Shown in pieces: positions 15,521 through 22,282 of a stretch of DNA of 64,000 bases; position 1 is the first letter of the stretch, and each line of letters opens with the position of its first letter. Below the pieces are notes generated by a model, which had not been told where the DNA came from, did not search any database, and worked only from the letters and a program-made list of their open reading frames with translations. This DNA is from Natronosalvus rutilus (lineage in GTDB: Archaea > Halobacteriota > Halobacteria > Halobacteriales > Natrialbaceae). A program made the translations under genes and the position numbers. Location: assembly GCF_024204665.1 (NCBI RefSeq), contig NZ_CP100355.1, positions 558,001 through 622,000 on the forward strand, read 5' to 3'.

Positions 15521-16681
15521 ATGAACGACGCGCCGGCGACGGACGAGACCCGCTGTACGTTCTGTGGACACGCGTGCCCGCTCGAGGCGGTTACCGCAGA
15601 TGAGGAGGGATCAGACCCGAACCGGGTCTTCTGCTCGCGCGCCTGCCGCGACGCCTTCCGGGAGAACGAAGACGGGTTTCCACGGGAGAACGGACACCGG
15701 ACCCTCGACACGGGCGTCGCCGCCCTCGAGGCGAGCCTCCCGCAAGGGCTCCCGCGCAACTCGTTCGTCCTCCTGGTAGGCAACTCCGGGACGCGAGAGG
15801 AGGCCATCCAGGCCGAACTGGTCTGGCGCGCGCTCGAGCGCGGCGAGCCGGCGATCGTGGTGGCGTTCACCGAACCGCCCACGTCGGTCGTCGAGAACTT
15901 CCTCACAATGGACTGGAACGTCCTTCCCTACCTCGAGTCCGGCCAGCTTCGCGTCCTGGACTGCTTTACCTCCCGGATGGACGACCCCGAGCGCCTTCAC
16001 GACCGGATGACCGAGTGGAATACCCACCTGCGGCGTGTCGTCGAACCGCAGACGACCACCGTTCGCGATCCGGGCGACGCCCACGAGGTGCTGAACGTCC
16101 TCGACAACGGCCTCGAGGACCTCGAGATGATCGAGACGGGGCTGGTCGTCGTCGACTCCATCGCGGAGTTCGCCTCGCTCGTCCAGCCCGTCCAGGCGTA
16201 CGACTTCGTCCGGGACGCCCGCGCCGAGGTCTGTAAAGGCCGGTTCGTGCCGCTGATCGCCGGGGGAACGGTCGCGGGCGGCGAAGAGGTCTTCCCCCGG
16301 AACCTCGCGTACGCCGTCGACGGCGTGATCGACCTCGCGCTCGACAACTCGATCGTCGAGGACACGCTCTTTCGTCGACTCAGAGTGCGCAAACTCCGGG
16401 GCGTCCTCGCGATCAGCGAGTGGCACACCTACGAGTACACGAGCGGGCTCGGCATGGTGACCTTCGATCCGCTCGAGGAAATCGAGGGCGACCGCGATGA
16501 TGGTGGTGGAGACCGGGACGGCGAGGGCGAGGAGACGGGCGACGCCGACGGACCGATCGAGAGGGGCGACGACAAATCGAACGGGACAGAAGACGTGACG
16601 AGCGGGCCGAACGACCCTCGAGATGACGTCGATAGAGACGACCGCATCGACCGGCCCCACACCGAGGAACGGAACAGCTAA
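15521..16681 (+). CDS. HTR-like protein: zinc finger plus RecA/KaiC-like ATPase-fold domain
   Basis: 386 residues from ATG 15521; the open frame extends further upstream without haloarchaeal character. Residues 10-50 hold a treble-clef-like zinc site (CTFCGHAC and FCSRAC). Residues about 65-310 form a RecA/RAD55-like domain with NSFVLLVGNSGTREEAIQ where the Walker A should be; GNSGTRE lacks the usual GKS/T, so ATP binding is doubtful. LVVVDSIAEFASL is the Walker B strand, and LRVRKLRGVLAISEWHTYEY is the C-terminal strand motif of the family. The last 65 residues are acidic, low-complexity tail. Haloarchaea carry many such KaiC-like proteins linked to signalling. It is followed by rnhB 25 bp on. 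Confidence 0.75.
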   Translation: MNDAPATDETRCTFCGHACPLEAVTADEEGSDPNRVFCSRACRDAFRENEDGFPRENGHRTLDTGVAALEASLPQGLPRNSFVLLVGNSGTREEAIQAELVWRALERGEPAIVVAFTEPPTSVVENFLTMDWNVLPYLESGQLRVLDCFTSRMDDPERLHDRMTEWNTHLRRVVEPQTTTVRDPGDAHEVLNVLDNGLEDLEMIETGLVVVDSIAEFASLVQPVQAYDFVRDARAEVCKGRFVPLIAGGTVAGGEEVFPRNLAYAVDGVIDLALDNSIVEDTLFRRLRVRKLRGVLAISEWHTYEYTSGLGMVTFDPLEEIEGDRDDGGGDRDGEGEETGDADGPIERGDDKSNGTEDVTSGPNDPRDDVDRDDRIDRPHTEERNS

Positions 16682-16706
16682 CTGCTCCAGCCGAAATCCT
16701 CAGACC

Positions 16707-17384
16707 ATGCCCTTCGGTGTCGACGAGGCCGGCAAAGGCCCCGTGTTCGGGTCCATGTTCGCCGCTGCGGTCTGGGCCCCGACTCGAGACGCCCTCCCCG
16801 ACGGCGTCGCCGACTCCAAGCGCCTCTCGCCGGACCGGCGGGAGACCCTAGCCGAGACCATCCGCGCAGACGCCCGGCTTCGGGTCGGCATCGCCGAAGT
16901 TACCACCGAGCGAATCGACGCACCCGACACCGACATGAACGGTCTGACCGTCGAGGCCCACGCGAGCGCGCTCGAGGCGGCCGCCGAGGAGTCTCCATCC
17001 ACCCTCGAGCGCGGCGAAACGTCGGAACCACCACACGCCCACTGCGACGCCTGCGACACCGACGCCGACCGCTTCGCCCGCCGGGTCGCCGACGCCTGCG
17101 CCCTCGAGGCCACGGTCGAAGCGACCCACGGCGCCGACGACGACGACCCGCTCGTGGGCGCCGCGAGCATCGTCGCCAAAGTCGAACGCGACGCCCACGT
17201 CGCCGCCATCGCCGACGAGCATGGCGAGGTCGGCAGCGGCTACCCCTCCGATCCAACCACGCGGGCGTTTCTTGAGGAGTACGTCGCGAGATGTGGAGCG
17301 TTGCCGCCGTTCGCCCGAGAATCGTGGTCGACCTGCGCCGACGTGCTCGTCGACGCCGAACAGACGGGCCTCGAGCAATTTTGA
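16707..17384 (+). CDS. rnhB: Ribonuclease HII
   Basis: 225 residues from ATG 16707. The enzyme removes RNA from RNA-DNA hybrids and nicks at misincorporated ribonucleotides. The catalytic DEAGKGPVFG motif is at residues 6-15 (Asp6, Glu7), VADSKRLS at about 33-40 provides the next region, and GAASIVAKVERD holds the later conserved Ser and Lys. The C-terminal part GSGYPSDPTTRAFLEEY ends the catalytic core. An acidic insertion with HAHCDACDTDADRFARR sits in the middle, usual for haloarchaeal copies. Its stop is overlapped by a possible ATG of the methyltransferase gene (TGATG at 17382-17386). Confidence 0.92.
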   Translation: MPFGVDEAGKGPVFGSMFAAAVWAPTRDALPDGVADSKRLSPDRRETLAETIRADARLRVGIAEVTTERIDAPDTDMNGLTVEAHASALEAAAEESPSTLERGETSEPPHAHCDACDTDADRFARRVADACALEATVEATHGADDDDPLVGAASIVAKVERDAHVAAIADEHGEVGSGYPSDPTTRAFLEEYVARCGALPPFARESWSTCADVLVDAEQTGLEQF

Positions 17385-17410
17385 TGTACTCCCGCCCAAA
17401 ATACGCCGAT

Positions 17411-18007
17411 ATGAGCGAGGATCACGTCGCTCGAACCCTGCAGACTTACGAATCGGACGCCGACGCCTACGTCGAGAAGTACCGCACTGAGTCGGTGCTC
17501 GCCCAGTACGGCGAGGCGTTCCTCGAGGCGCTCGAGAACGCCGACGGGAAACGCGTCCTGGACGTCGGCTGCGGTCCCGGCGTGGACTCGGCGGCGTTCG
17601 AGGCCCGCGGCTACGACGCCATCGGCCTCGATCTCACCGAATCGTTCCTCCAGGCGGCGACGAAGGACGTCCCGTCGGCGTCGTTCCTCCGGGGCGACAT
17701 GCGGGCGCTTCCGGTCGCAACCGACGCGGTCGACGGTCTCTGGGCGTGTGCGTCGTTTCTCCACGTCCCCCGGACAGACGCGCCCGCGACGCTCCACGAG
17801 TTCCGGCGGGTGCTCGACGCCGACGGCGTTCTGTACCTCTCCGTCAAACGACCCGACCTGGCCGCCCGCGACGAGAGCAACCGCTACTTCGAACCCTACC
17901 AGCCGAGAGCGGTTCGCGACCTGCTCGAGGCGGCCGGGTTCGAACGGGTGACGGTGACCGAACTGGACGGGTGGGTCTCCGCACTGGCCCGCACGCCCGC
18001 CCGATAG
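17411..18007 (+). CDS. Class I SAM-dependent methyltransferase
   Basis: 198 residues from ATG 17411 (MSEDHVARTLQTYE). An in-frame ATG at 17384 that overlaps the rnhB stop would add nine residues; I prefer 17411 because the extra sequence is not acidic. RVLDVGCGPGVDSAAF is motif I, GLDLTESFLQAA the acidic loop binding the SAM ribose, and FLRGDMRALPVATDAVDGLW motifs II and III. EFRRVLDADGVLYLSVK is the motif IV region. This resembles the methyltransferase 11/25 group acting on small molecules. The substrate is not evident. It probably belongs to the same transcript as rnhB. Confidence 0.85.
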   Translation: MSEDHVARTLQTYESDADAYVEKYRTESVLAQYGEAFLEALENADGKRVLDVGCGPGVDSAAFEARGYDAIGLDLTESFLQAATKDVPSASFLRGDMRALPVATDAVDGLWACASFLHVPRTDAPATLHEFRRVLDADGVLYLSVKRPDLAARDESNRYFEPYQPRAVRDLLEAAGFERVTVTELDGWVSALARTPAR

Positions 18008-18044
18008 CAATCGACTTTTTGGGCCCCGCGTCGTAGCGCGACCC

Positions 18045-18518
18045 ATGGGATACGTCTGTCCAATCTGTGAGACGGGCGTCACCGACGGCCGCCAGCTCGC
18101 CGACCACCTCGCCGTCACCGCGTCGCTCGGTCGCACTGCCCACCTCGAGTGGCTCGAGGAGCACGTCCCCGACTGGGGCTCGAGAACGCGGGATGAACTC
18201 GCCGACGCCGTCATCCCGCACGCGCTCGAGGTGGAGTTGCCGGTCTCGGAAGACGCTCCCGAGGGGCCGAGGGTGCAGTCGGGGCGGAAGGCGGACGCGA
18301 GAAACCAGAGAGAGTCAGAGGGCTCGAGGGGCCCCAGACTTGAGGACGCCATCGCCCAGCAGGCACAGGAACCTGGACGCGGAGACGTGACCGCCGAAAC
18401 CAGGGACGTCCTCGAAGAGGCGAGGGCGTTAACGGCTCGAATGGAGGGCGCCGGTGCTGACGACGAGGACGATCCGGAGGCACGCTTCGAGGACGAGAGC
18501 GGAAACGAAAACGCGTAA
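18045..18518 (+). CDS. DUF5810 zinc-finger protein
   Basis: 157 residues starting MGYVCPICETGVTDGRQLADHLAVTASLG. The CPIC pair and the His in ADHLAVTASLGRTAHLEWL suggest a C2H2-like or zinc-ribbon site, and the pattern is what I recall for DUF5810. The C-terminal half is an acidic helix (DVTAETRDVLEEARALTARME) ending in a disordered tail. It is followed 25 bp on by a DUF5809 gene; the two commonly neighbour each other in Halobacteria. A nucleic-acid or protein-binding role is plausible but unproven. Confidence 0.8.
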   Translation: MGYVCPICETGVTDGRQLADHLAVTASLGRTAHLEWLEEHVPDWGSRTRDELADAVIPHALEVELPVSEDAPEGPRVQSGRKADARNQRESEGSRGPRLEDAIAQQAQEPGRGDVTAETRDVLEEARALTARMEGAGADDEDDPEARFEDESGNENA

Positions 18519-18543
18519 CTGTTCTCCCGCCGACCGTCTCGAC

Positions 18544-18954
18544 ATGCACACCGTCGGTACCTTCGCCCCCGACACCCTCGAGGACGCGAGCGACCAGTAC
18601 GAATCGGTCGGTCCCGCCGCCCAGACCGTCGTCCGCGAGGTCGCCAAATCCATGGACTTCGACCGCGAGGAGTATGCTGACCGCGTCTCGAGCGACGTGG
18701 TGGAGACGGCACGAGACGCCCTGTTCGCGAGCCTGCTCGAGGTTCGCGTCGGCACCCGCGAGGAGTACGAGGACTGGCACGAGGCGTACGACGGCGAGGT
18801 GATCGAGGCGGGGAGCGAGCACGTCGACCACGTGGTCTGGCACGCCGCTCCGACCGGCGAGGCCGTTGCTGCGACTTTTCACGAGAAGGAGGAAGCGGCC
18901 ATCGCGACGCTCCGGCGCCAGGCGTTCGGACGACTGTACCGTGAAAACCTGTAG
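18544..18954 (+). CDS. DUF5809 protein
   Basis: 136 residues from ATG 18544. MHTVGTFAPDTLEDASDQYESVG and VREVAKSMDFDREEYADRV mark a compact alpha/beta protein with no signal or membrane span. The segment HVDHVVWHAAPTGEAVAATFHEKEEAAIATLRRQAF is the distinctive conserved end with three His residues. Found next to DUF5810 in many haloarchaea. The function is unknown. It is last in the plus-strand run that starts at 15521. Confidence 0.8.
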   Translation: MHTVGTFAPDTLEDASDQYESVGPAAQTVVREVAKSMDFDREEYADRVSSDVVETARDALFASLLEVRVGTREEYEDWHEAYDGEVIEAGSEHVDHVVWHAAPTGEAVAATFHEKEEAAIATLRRQAFGRLYRENL

Positions 18955-18989
18955 CCGATCCCGGGCTCGAGGCGTCAGCTCGAGTCGAT

Positions 18990-19232
18990 TCAGGACGAGG
19001 AGGGATCCGGGTTCGAACTCGAGTCCTCGACGACCTCGAACGACGTCCCGCCGCACTGACAGCCGGTTCGCCGTCCAATGGGACGGATCGTCCCGTCCGA
19101 CCACCGCTCTGCCGCGTACGCCGAGCCGCAGGAACTGCAGACCGCGGCGACCTTCTGTGTCCCCTCGATTTCCGACTTCGATTCGCCTTCGCGATCGCCT
19201 ACAGTGTCATCGTCAACAGCGTCATCGTCCAT
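18990..19232 (-). CDS. Small zinc-ribbon protein
   Basis: 80 residues. An acidic 30-residue leader (MDDDAVDDDTVGDREGE) is followed by KVAAVCSSCGSAYAAERW and GCQCGGTSFEVVED. The CSSCG and CQCG pairs make a zinc ribbon of the haloarchaeal small-protein type. Such proteins often influence swarming or biofilm formation in Haloferax, but this one has no assigned role. The gene stands alone with an AT-rich upstream region. Confidence 0.7.
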   Translation of the reverse strand: MDDDAVDDDTVGDREGESKSEIEGTQKVAAVCSSCGSAYAAERWSDGTIRPIGRRTGCQCGGTSFEVVEDSSSNPDPSSS

Positions 19233-19414
19233 CGTACGTGGATTACGCGACTCGCGACCATAGCCCGCATGCAGTGAATTCGAGGTAATTTATATACCAT
19301 AGTGGCTGACGGAGACGGCCAGGAGGGGAATCTGCGACGGATAGCGGTTCCTCACGCTCGAGGGCACAGCCGAGGACGAAACGCGTATCCTCCGTCGGTC
19401 CCGATGGTCGAATA

Positions 19415-19846
19415 ATGCGTCGACGGACCCTCCTCCTCGTCTCGATCTTCGTACTCGTGCCGATCGTCCTCCTGGTTGCCCTCGGCGCCCTCCCCGGACT
19501 GATCGGCGGCGGGGACGTCTACTACGTCGTCGCGGACGAGGTCGACCTCGAAGACGGCGAACCGCCCGAAGAGAACGTCACGGGTACGATCGCCGCCGAG
19601 AACCTCTCGGAGAACCGCTTTCCGTACACGACGGGCGCGCTCGAGGACGGACGCTCGGCAGCCTACGAGGAGGGGCGATTCGGCTTTGAGTCGACGTTCA
19701 CCCACACGCCGTTCGACGAGTTCTCCGAGTTCGAGACGTGGAACCGTGCGGCGACCGACCCCGAGGCAGACGTGGTCTACCTCGAGCGAAACGGTACCTA
19801 CTACCGCCTCGAGATCACACCAGCTAGCGATGTCGATGGACCCTGA
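19415..19846 (+). CDS. Membrane-anchored haloarchaeal hypothetical protein
   Basis: 143 residues. MRRRTLLLVSIFVLVPIVLLVALGALPGLI forms an N-terminal membrane anchor or uncleaved signal. The extracytoplasmic part has VYYVVADEVDLEDGEPP, a Tyr-rich segment (FPYTTGALEDGRSAAYEEG) and a final strand NGTYYRLEITPA. The protein looks like a small beta-rich surface domain. It overlaps the start of the Nudix gene by 17 bp (ATG at 19830), so they probably form one transcript. Similar proteins occur widely in Halobacteria without a known function. Confidence 0.7.
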   Translation: MRRRTLLLVSIFVLVPIVLLVALGALPGLIGGGDVYYVVADEVDLEDGEPPEENVTGTIAAENLSENRFPYTTGALEDGRSAAYEEGRFGFESTFTHTPFDEFSEFETWNRAATDPEADVVYLERNGTYYRLEITPASDVDGP

Positions 19847-20423
19847 CGACGCGGACGACGGGAGTGCCGACGGCGACCCGGGTACCACCGAGGATGCACC
19901 GGCGTGGCCCGTGCTCGAGTCGCAGACCGAGTACGAAACCGGCTGGTACGACGGCGGCTACGACCTCGTCGAACAACCCGATGGCTCCGAGAAGCGCTAC
20001 TACTGGGCCGATCTCCCCTCCGCGGTCGTGATCGTCGCCGCGACTGACGACTCGATCCTGTTCGTCGAGCAGTACCGCCCCGCGATTCGAGAGACGCACC
20101 TCGAGTTACCCGCCGGAATCGTCGAAGAAGGCGAGTCCTACACCGTCGCGGCCGCGCGCGAACTCGAGGAGGAGACCGGCTTTCGCCCCTCGAGTCTCGC
20201 CCTCTTGCAGGAGTATCGCGTCGCGACGGGCGTCCTTCGCCACGACCGCGGCGTAGTCTACGCGGAGGGGCTCGAACCCGGCGAGCGCGACCTGGACGGC
20301 AACGAGTTCCTCGATGTGCGAGCGATTCCGAAGGGCGAGGCGCTGGCTCGAGCGCGCGAGCACCCGGCGAACGACTCGACGCTGAGCGCACTGTTGCTGG
20401 CCCGCGAGGACGGGTTGCTCTAG
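19830..20423 (+). CDS. Nudix hydrolase (ADP-ribose pyrophosphatase-like)
   Basis: 197 residues from ATG 19830; a second Met two codons on is also possible. The Nudix box is complete: GIVEEGESYTVAAARELEEE then TGF fits G-x5-E-x7-R-E-U-x-E-E-x-G-U at about residues 96-118. Upstream is SILFVEQYRPAIRETHLELP, where the EQYRP segment is typical of ADP-ribose pyrophosphatases. It hydrolyses a nucleoside diphosphate linked to another moiety, most likely ADP-ribose. It overlaps the membrane-anchored gene before it; a rhodanese gene follows after 50 bp. Confidence 0.87.
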   Translation: MSMDPDDADDGSADGDPGTTEDAPAWPVLESQTEYETGWYDGGYDLVEQPDGSEKRYYWADLPSAVVIVAATDDSILFVEQYRPAIRETHLELPAGIVEEGESYTVAAARELEEETGFRPSSLALLQEYRVATGVLRHDRGVVYAEGLEPGERDLDGNEFLDVRAIPKGEALARAREHPANDSTLSALLLAREDGLL

Positions 20424-20473
20424 GGACCAAGAGCATCGTTTAACCCGCTCGAGATCCAATCCCGACCAACACG

Positions 20474-20896
20474 ATGGACGGCGAAATCTCCACCGACGAC
20501 GTCTCGGCACTGCTCGAGTCCGACGCCGACGCGCGGATCGTCGACATTCGCGACCAGGCGAGCTTCAAACGTGGCCACATTCCCGGCAGCGAGAACGTCC
20601 CGTTTCACGAGCTAACAGCGAAAATCGAGGACTTCGACGGCGCCGACCGGATCGTCACCGTCTGTCCGCACGGGCAGGCGAGCGTCCAGGCGGCACGGCT
20701 CATCGGCTCCTACGAGGGGAGCGCGGACGCCCGTGTCGAGAGCATGGCCGGGGGACTCGAGGCCTGGGCCGAGGCCTACGAGTTGGCGGCCGGCGACGGA
20801 GAGGACAGCGAGGGCAGTGAGCGAGATGGGCGAGGTGAGCGAAACGAACGCGAACACAGTACTCGAGGGAACGCCGACTCGAGTGCACCGTTCTGA
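20474..20896 (+). CDS. Rhodanese-domain protein
   Basis: 140 residues. VDIRDQASFKRGHIPGSENVPF is the classical rhodanese CH2-like motif (DxRxxxxFxxGHIPGA), and IVTVCPHGQASVQAARLI carries the active-site Cys at about residue 65 in the loop CPHGQAS. A Cys here can accept a sulfane sulfur. The last 35 residues are a charged, low-complexity tail (EGSERDGRGERNEREHSTRG) without structure. It is single-domain and soluble, probably a sulfurtransferase for thiol metabolism or tRNA thiolation, with the partner unknown. Confidence 0.88.
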   Translation: MDGEISTDDVSALLESDADARIVDIRDQASFKRGHIPGSENVPFHELTAKIEDFDGADRIVTVCPHGQASVQAARLIGSYEGSADARVESMAGGLEAWAEAYELAAGDGEDSEGSERDGRGERNEREHSTRGNADSSAPF

Positions 20897-21419
20897 TTCT
20901 ACGATCGGGTATCGACTCCCGGTCGTTGCGGGGGCAACCACTGTACCAGCCCCGAATCGATCTGGCAGACGCGACTCGAGTGAGGCGAGACCCGGATGAC
21001 GACCACCCCCTCGTAACGACCCTGACTATGACGGCCGAACAATCATCCCTGTGAATGATGCACATACGAATGGTCTGGTTCCGCATCGCACCACATGGGA
21101 CAGACCGTCAGGATTTCAGCGGGCTGAGAGCCGTATCAGCATCCGGCCACACCCCCCACGTGGCCGGTTTTGCTGTCGGCGTATTCGAATCCTCGAGAGA
21201 TCGGTTTGAAGACGACATCGTTACTCGAGGTACCGGTCGAAGACGACGCTGCTACTCGAGTTGTACGACTCGAGGCGTGTTCGGACGCGTCGCACGAAAA
21301 ACGAGAGAGCGGCGTCGCTGCTCGAGGCCCTCGTCGAAACGAAAAACCGCACCGCAGACGCTATTTTCGTTCGGTTCGCGACCCGCCGTGGATCGGAAGT
21401 CCGGTCAGATCATCGACGG
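20897..21419. other. Non-coding stretch with orphan hairpin and short repeats
   Basis: No convincing gene is present in these 523 bases. The stretch contains a terminator-like hairpin at 21143-21171 and two imperfect copies of GAAGACGAC followed by a TACTCGAG block, near 21208-21230 and 21239-21260. Frames that span the region have poor codon character. A short transcribed RNA ending at the hairpin is possible. Confidence 0.45.
21143..21171 (+). terminator. Terminator-like hairpin, no obvious gene before it
   Basis: CCGGCCAC (21143-21150) and GTGGCCGG (21160-21167) form a perfect 8-bp stem around a C-rich loop, followed directly by TTTT. It lies 247 bases after the rhodanese stop on the plus strand, so it may end that transcript with a long 3' leader, or end an unannotated RNA. 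Haloarchaea usually terminate at T-stretches, so the hairpin is notable. Confidence 0.5.
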
Positions 21420-21713
21420 TCAGGCGACGTTGAATCCGCGATCGCGGAGGAAGTCCTCGATGCGGCCGCGGTGGTTGCCCTGGAGTTCGATGTGACTGTC
21501 CTCGACGGTACCGCCACAGGCGAACTTCGATTTCAGATCCGACGACAGACTGTCGAGATCGACGTCTTTGGGGTCGAATCCTTCGATGACCGTTACCTCT
21601 TTACCGTATCTGCGCTCGTCAATGCGGATGGTGAGTTGCTGCTGGCCCTTGGCCACGTCCTCGCAGACGCAGAGTTCCTGAGGCAGCCCGCACGTCGAGC
21701 AGACTTCCGACAT
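21420..21713 (-). CDS. Translation initiation factor aIF1 (SUI1 family)
   Basis: 97 residues: [20 protein letters not shown] is a short N-terminal zinc-knuckle-like part (CSTCG and CVC), then the SUI1 fold [21 protein letters not shown] and [20 protein letters not shown], ending [14 protein letters not shown]. The CGGTV and QGNHRGRI segments are the hallmark of the family. The factor binds the small ribosomal subunit and helps select the start codon. The length is normal for archaea. It is divergent from the DUF296 gene. Confidence 0.95.
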   Translation of the reverse strand: MSEVCSTCGLPQELCVCEDVAKGQQQLTIRIDERRYGKEVTVIEGFDPKDVDLDSLSSDLKSKFACGGTVEDSHIELQGNHRGRIEDFLRDRGFNVA

Positions 21714-21861
21714 TACGTTCGCCCGTACGGAATGAGCATATTAAACACTATCGGGACCGCAACCGTCTTCCGACTCGAGCGGTCGGACGCTCGACCCGCC
21801 GCCGCCCGAAGCTGCCTGACAACCGATGGGATTTTCCCGTCTGCGCGTCCAGGGTGTTGGC

Positions 21862-22281
21862 ATGAACTATCGCGCAGTCGAACCGACGGGAGAGTACGTC
21901 GCCAGCCTCGACCACGGCGCCGACTGGCGGGCCGAGATCGAGTCGCTCGCGACCGAGGTCGACGCCGACGCCGCCTGGTTCACCGCCCTCGGCGCCGTCC
22001 AGGACGCCGAAGTGTGGTTCTACGACCAGGATACGCTCGAGTACGAACCTGTGACCTTCGACGAACCGCTCGAGGTGGCCAGTTGCGTGGGGAACGTCTC
22101 CTGGCTGGAGGGTGACCGGTTCGCCCACACCCATGCCGTCCTCTCGCGACCCGACGGCACGGCCCTCGCGGGCCACCTGAACGCCGCGGCCGTCTTCGCG
22201 GGCGAAGTGTACATGCGCACCTTCGAGGAACCCCTCGAGCGCGAGCACGACGAGACCACCCACCTCGACCTCTGGCTCTAA
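21862..22281 (+). CDS. PPC/DUF296-domain DNA-binding protein
   Basis: 139 residues from ATG 21862 (MNYRAVEPTGEYVASLDHGADW). The single PPC fold has AAWFTALGAVQDAEVWFYDQ, EVASCVGNVSWLEG and THAVLSRPDGTALAGHLNAAAVFAGEVY, with the conserved HLNAA and GEVY motifs. Plant members are AT-hook proteins; archaeal ones are short, trimeric and of uncertain role. A His cluster (FAHTHAVL and AGHL) suggests a metal site. One base separates its stop from the polymerase gene, so the two share a transcript. Confidence 0.87.
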   Translation: MNYRAVEPTGEYVASLDHGADWRAEIESLATEVDADAAWFTALGAVQDAEVWFYDQDTLEYEPVTFDEPLEVASCVGNVSWLEGDRFAHTHAVLSRPDGTALAGHLNAAAVFAGEVYMRTFEEPLEREHDETTHLDLWL

Positions 22282-22282
22282 C

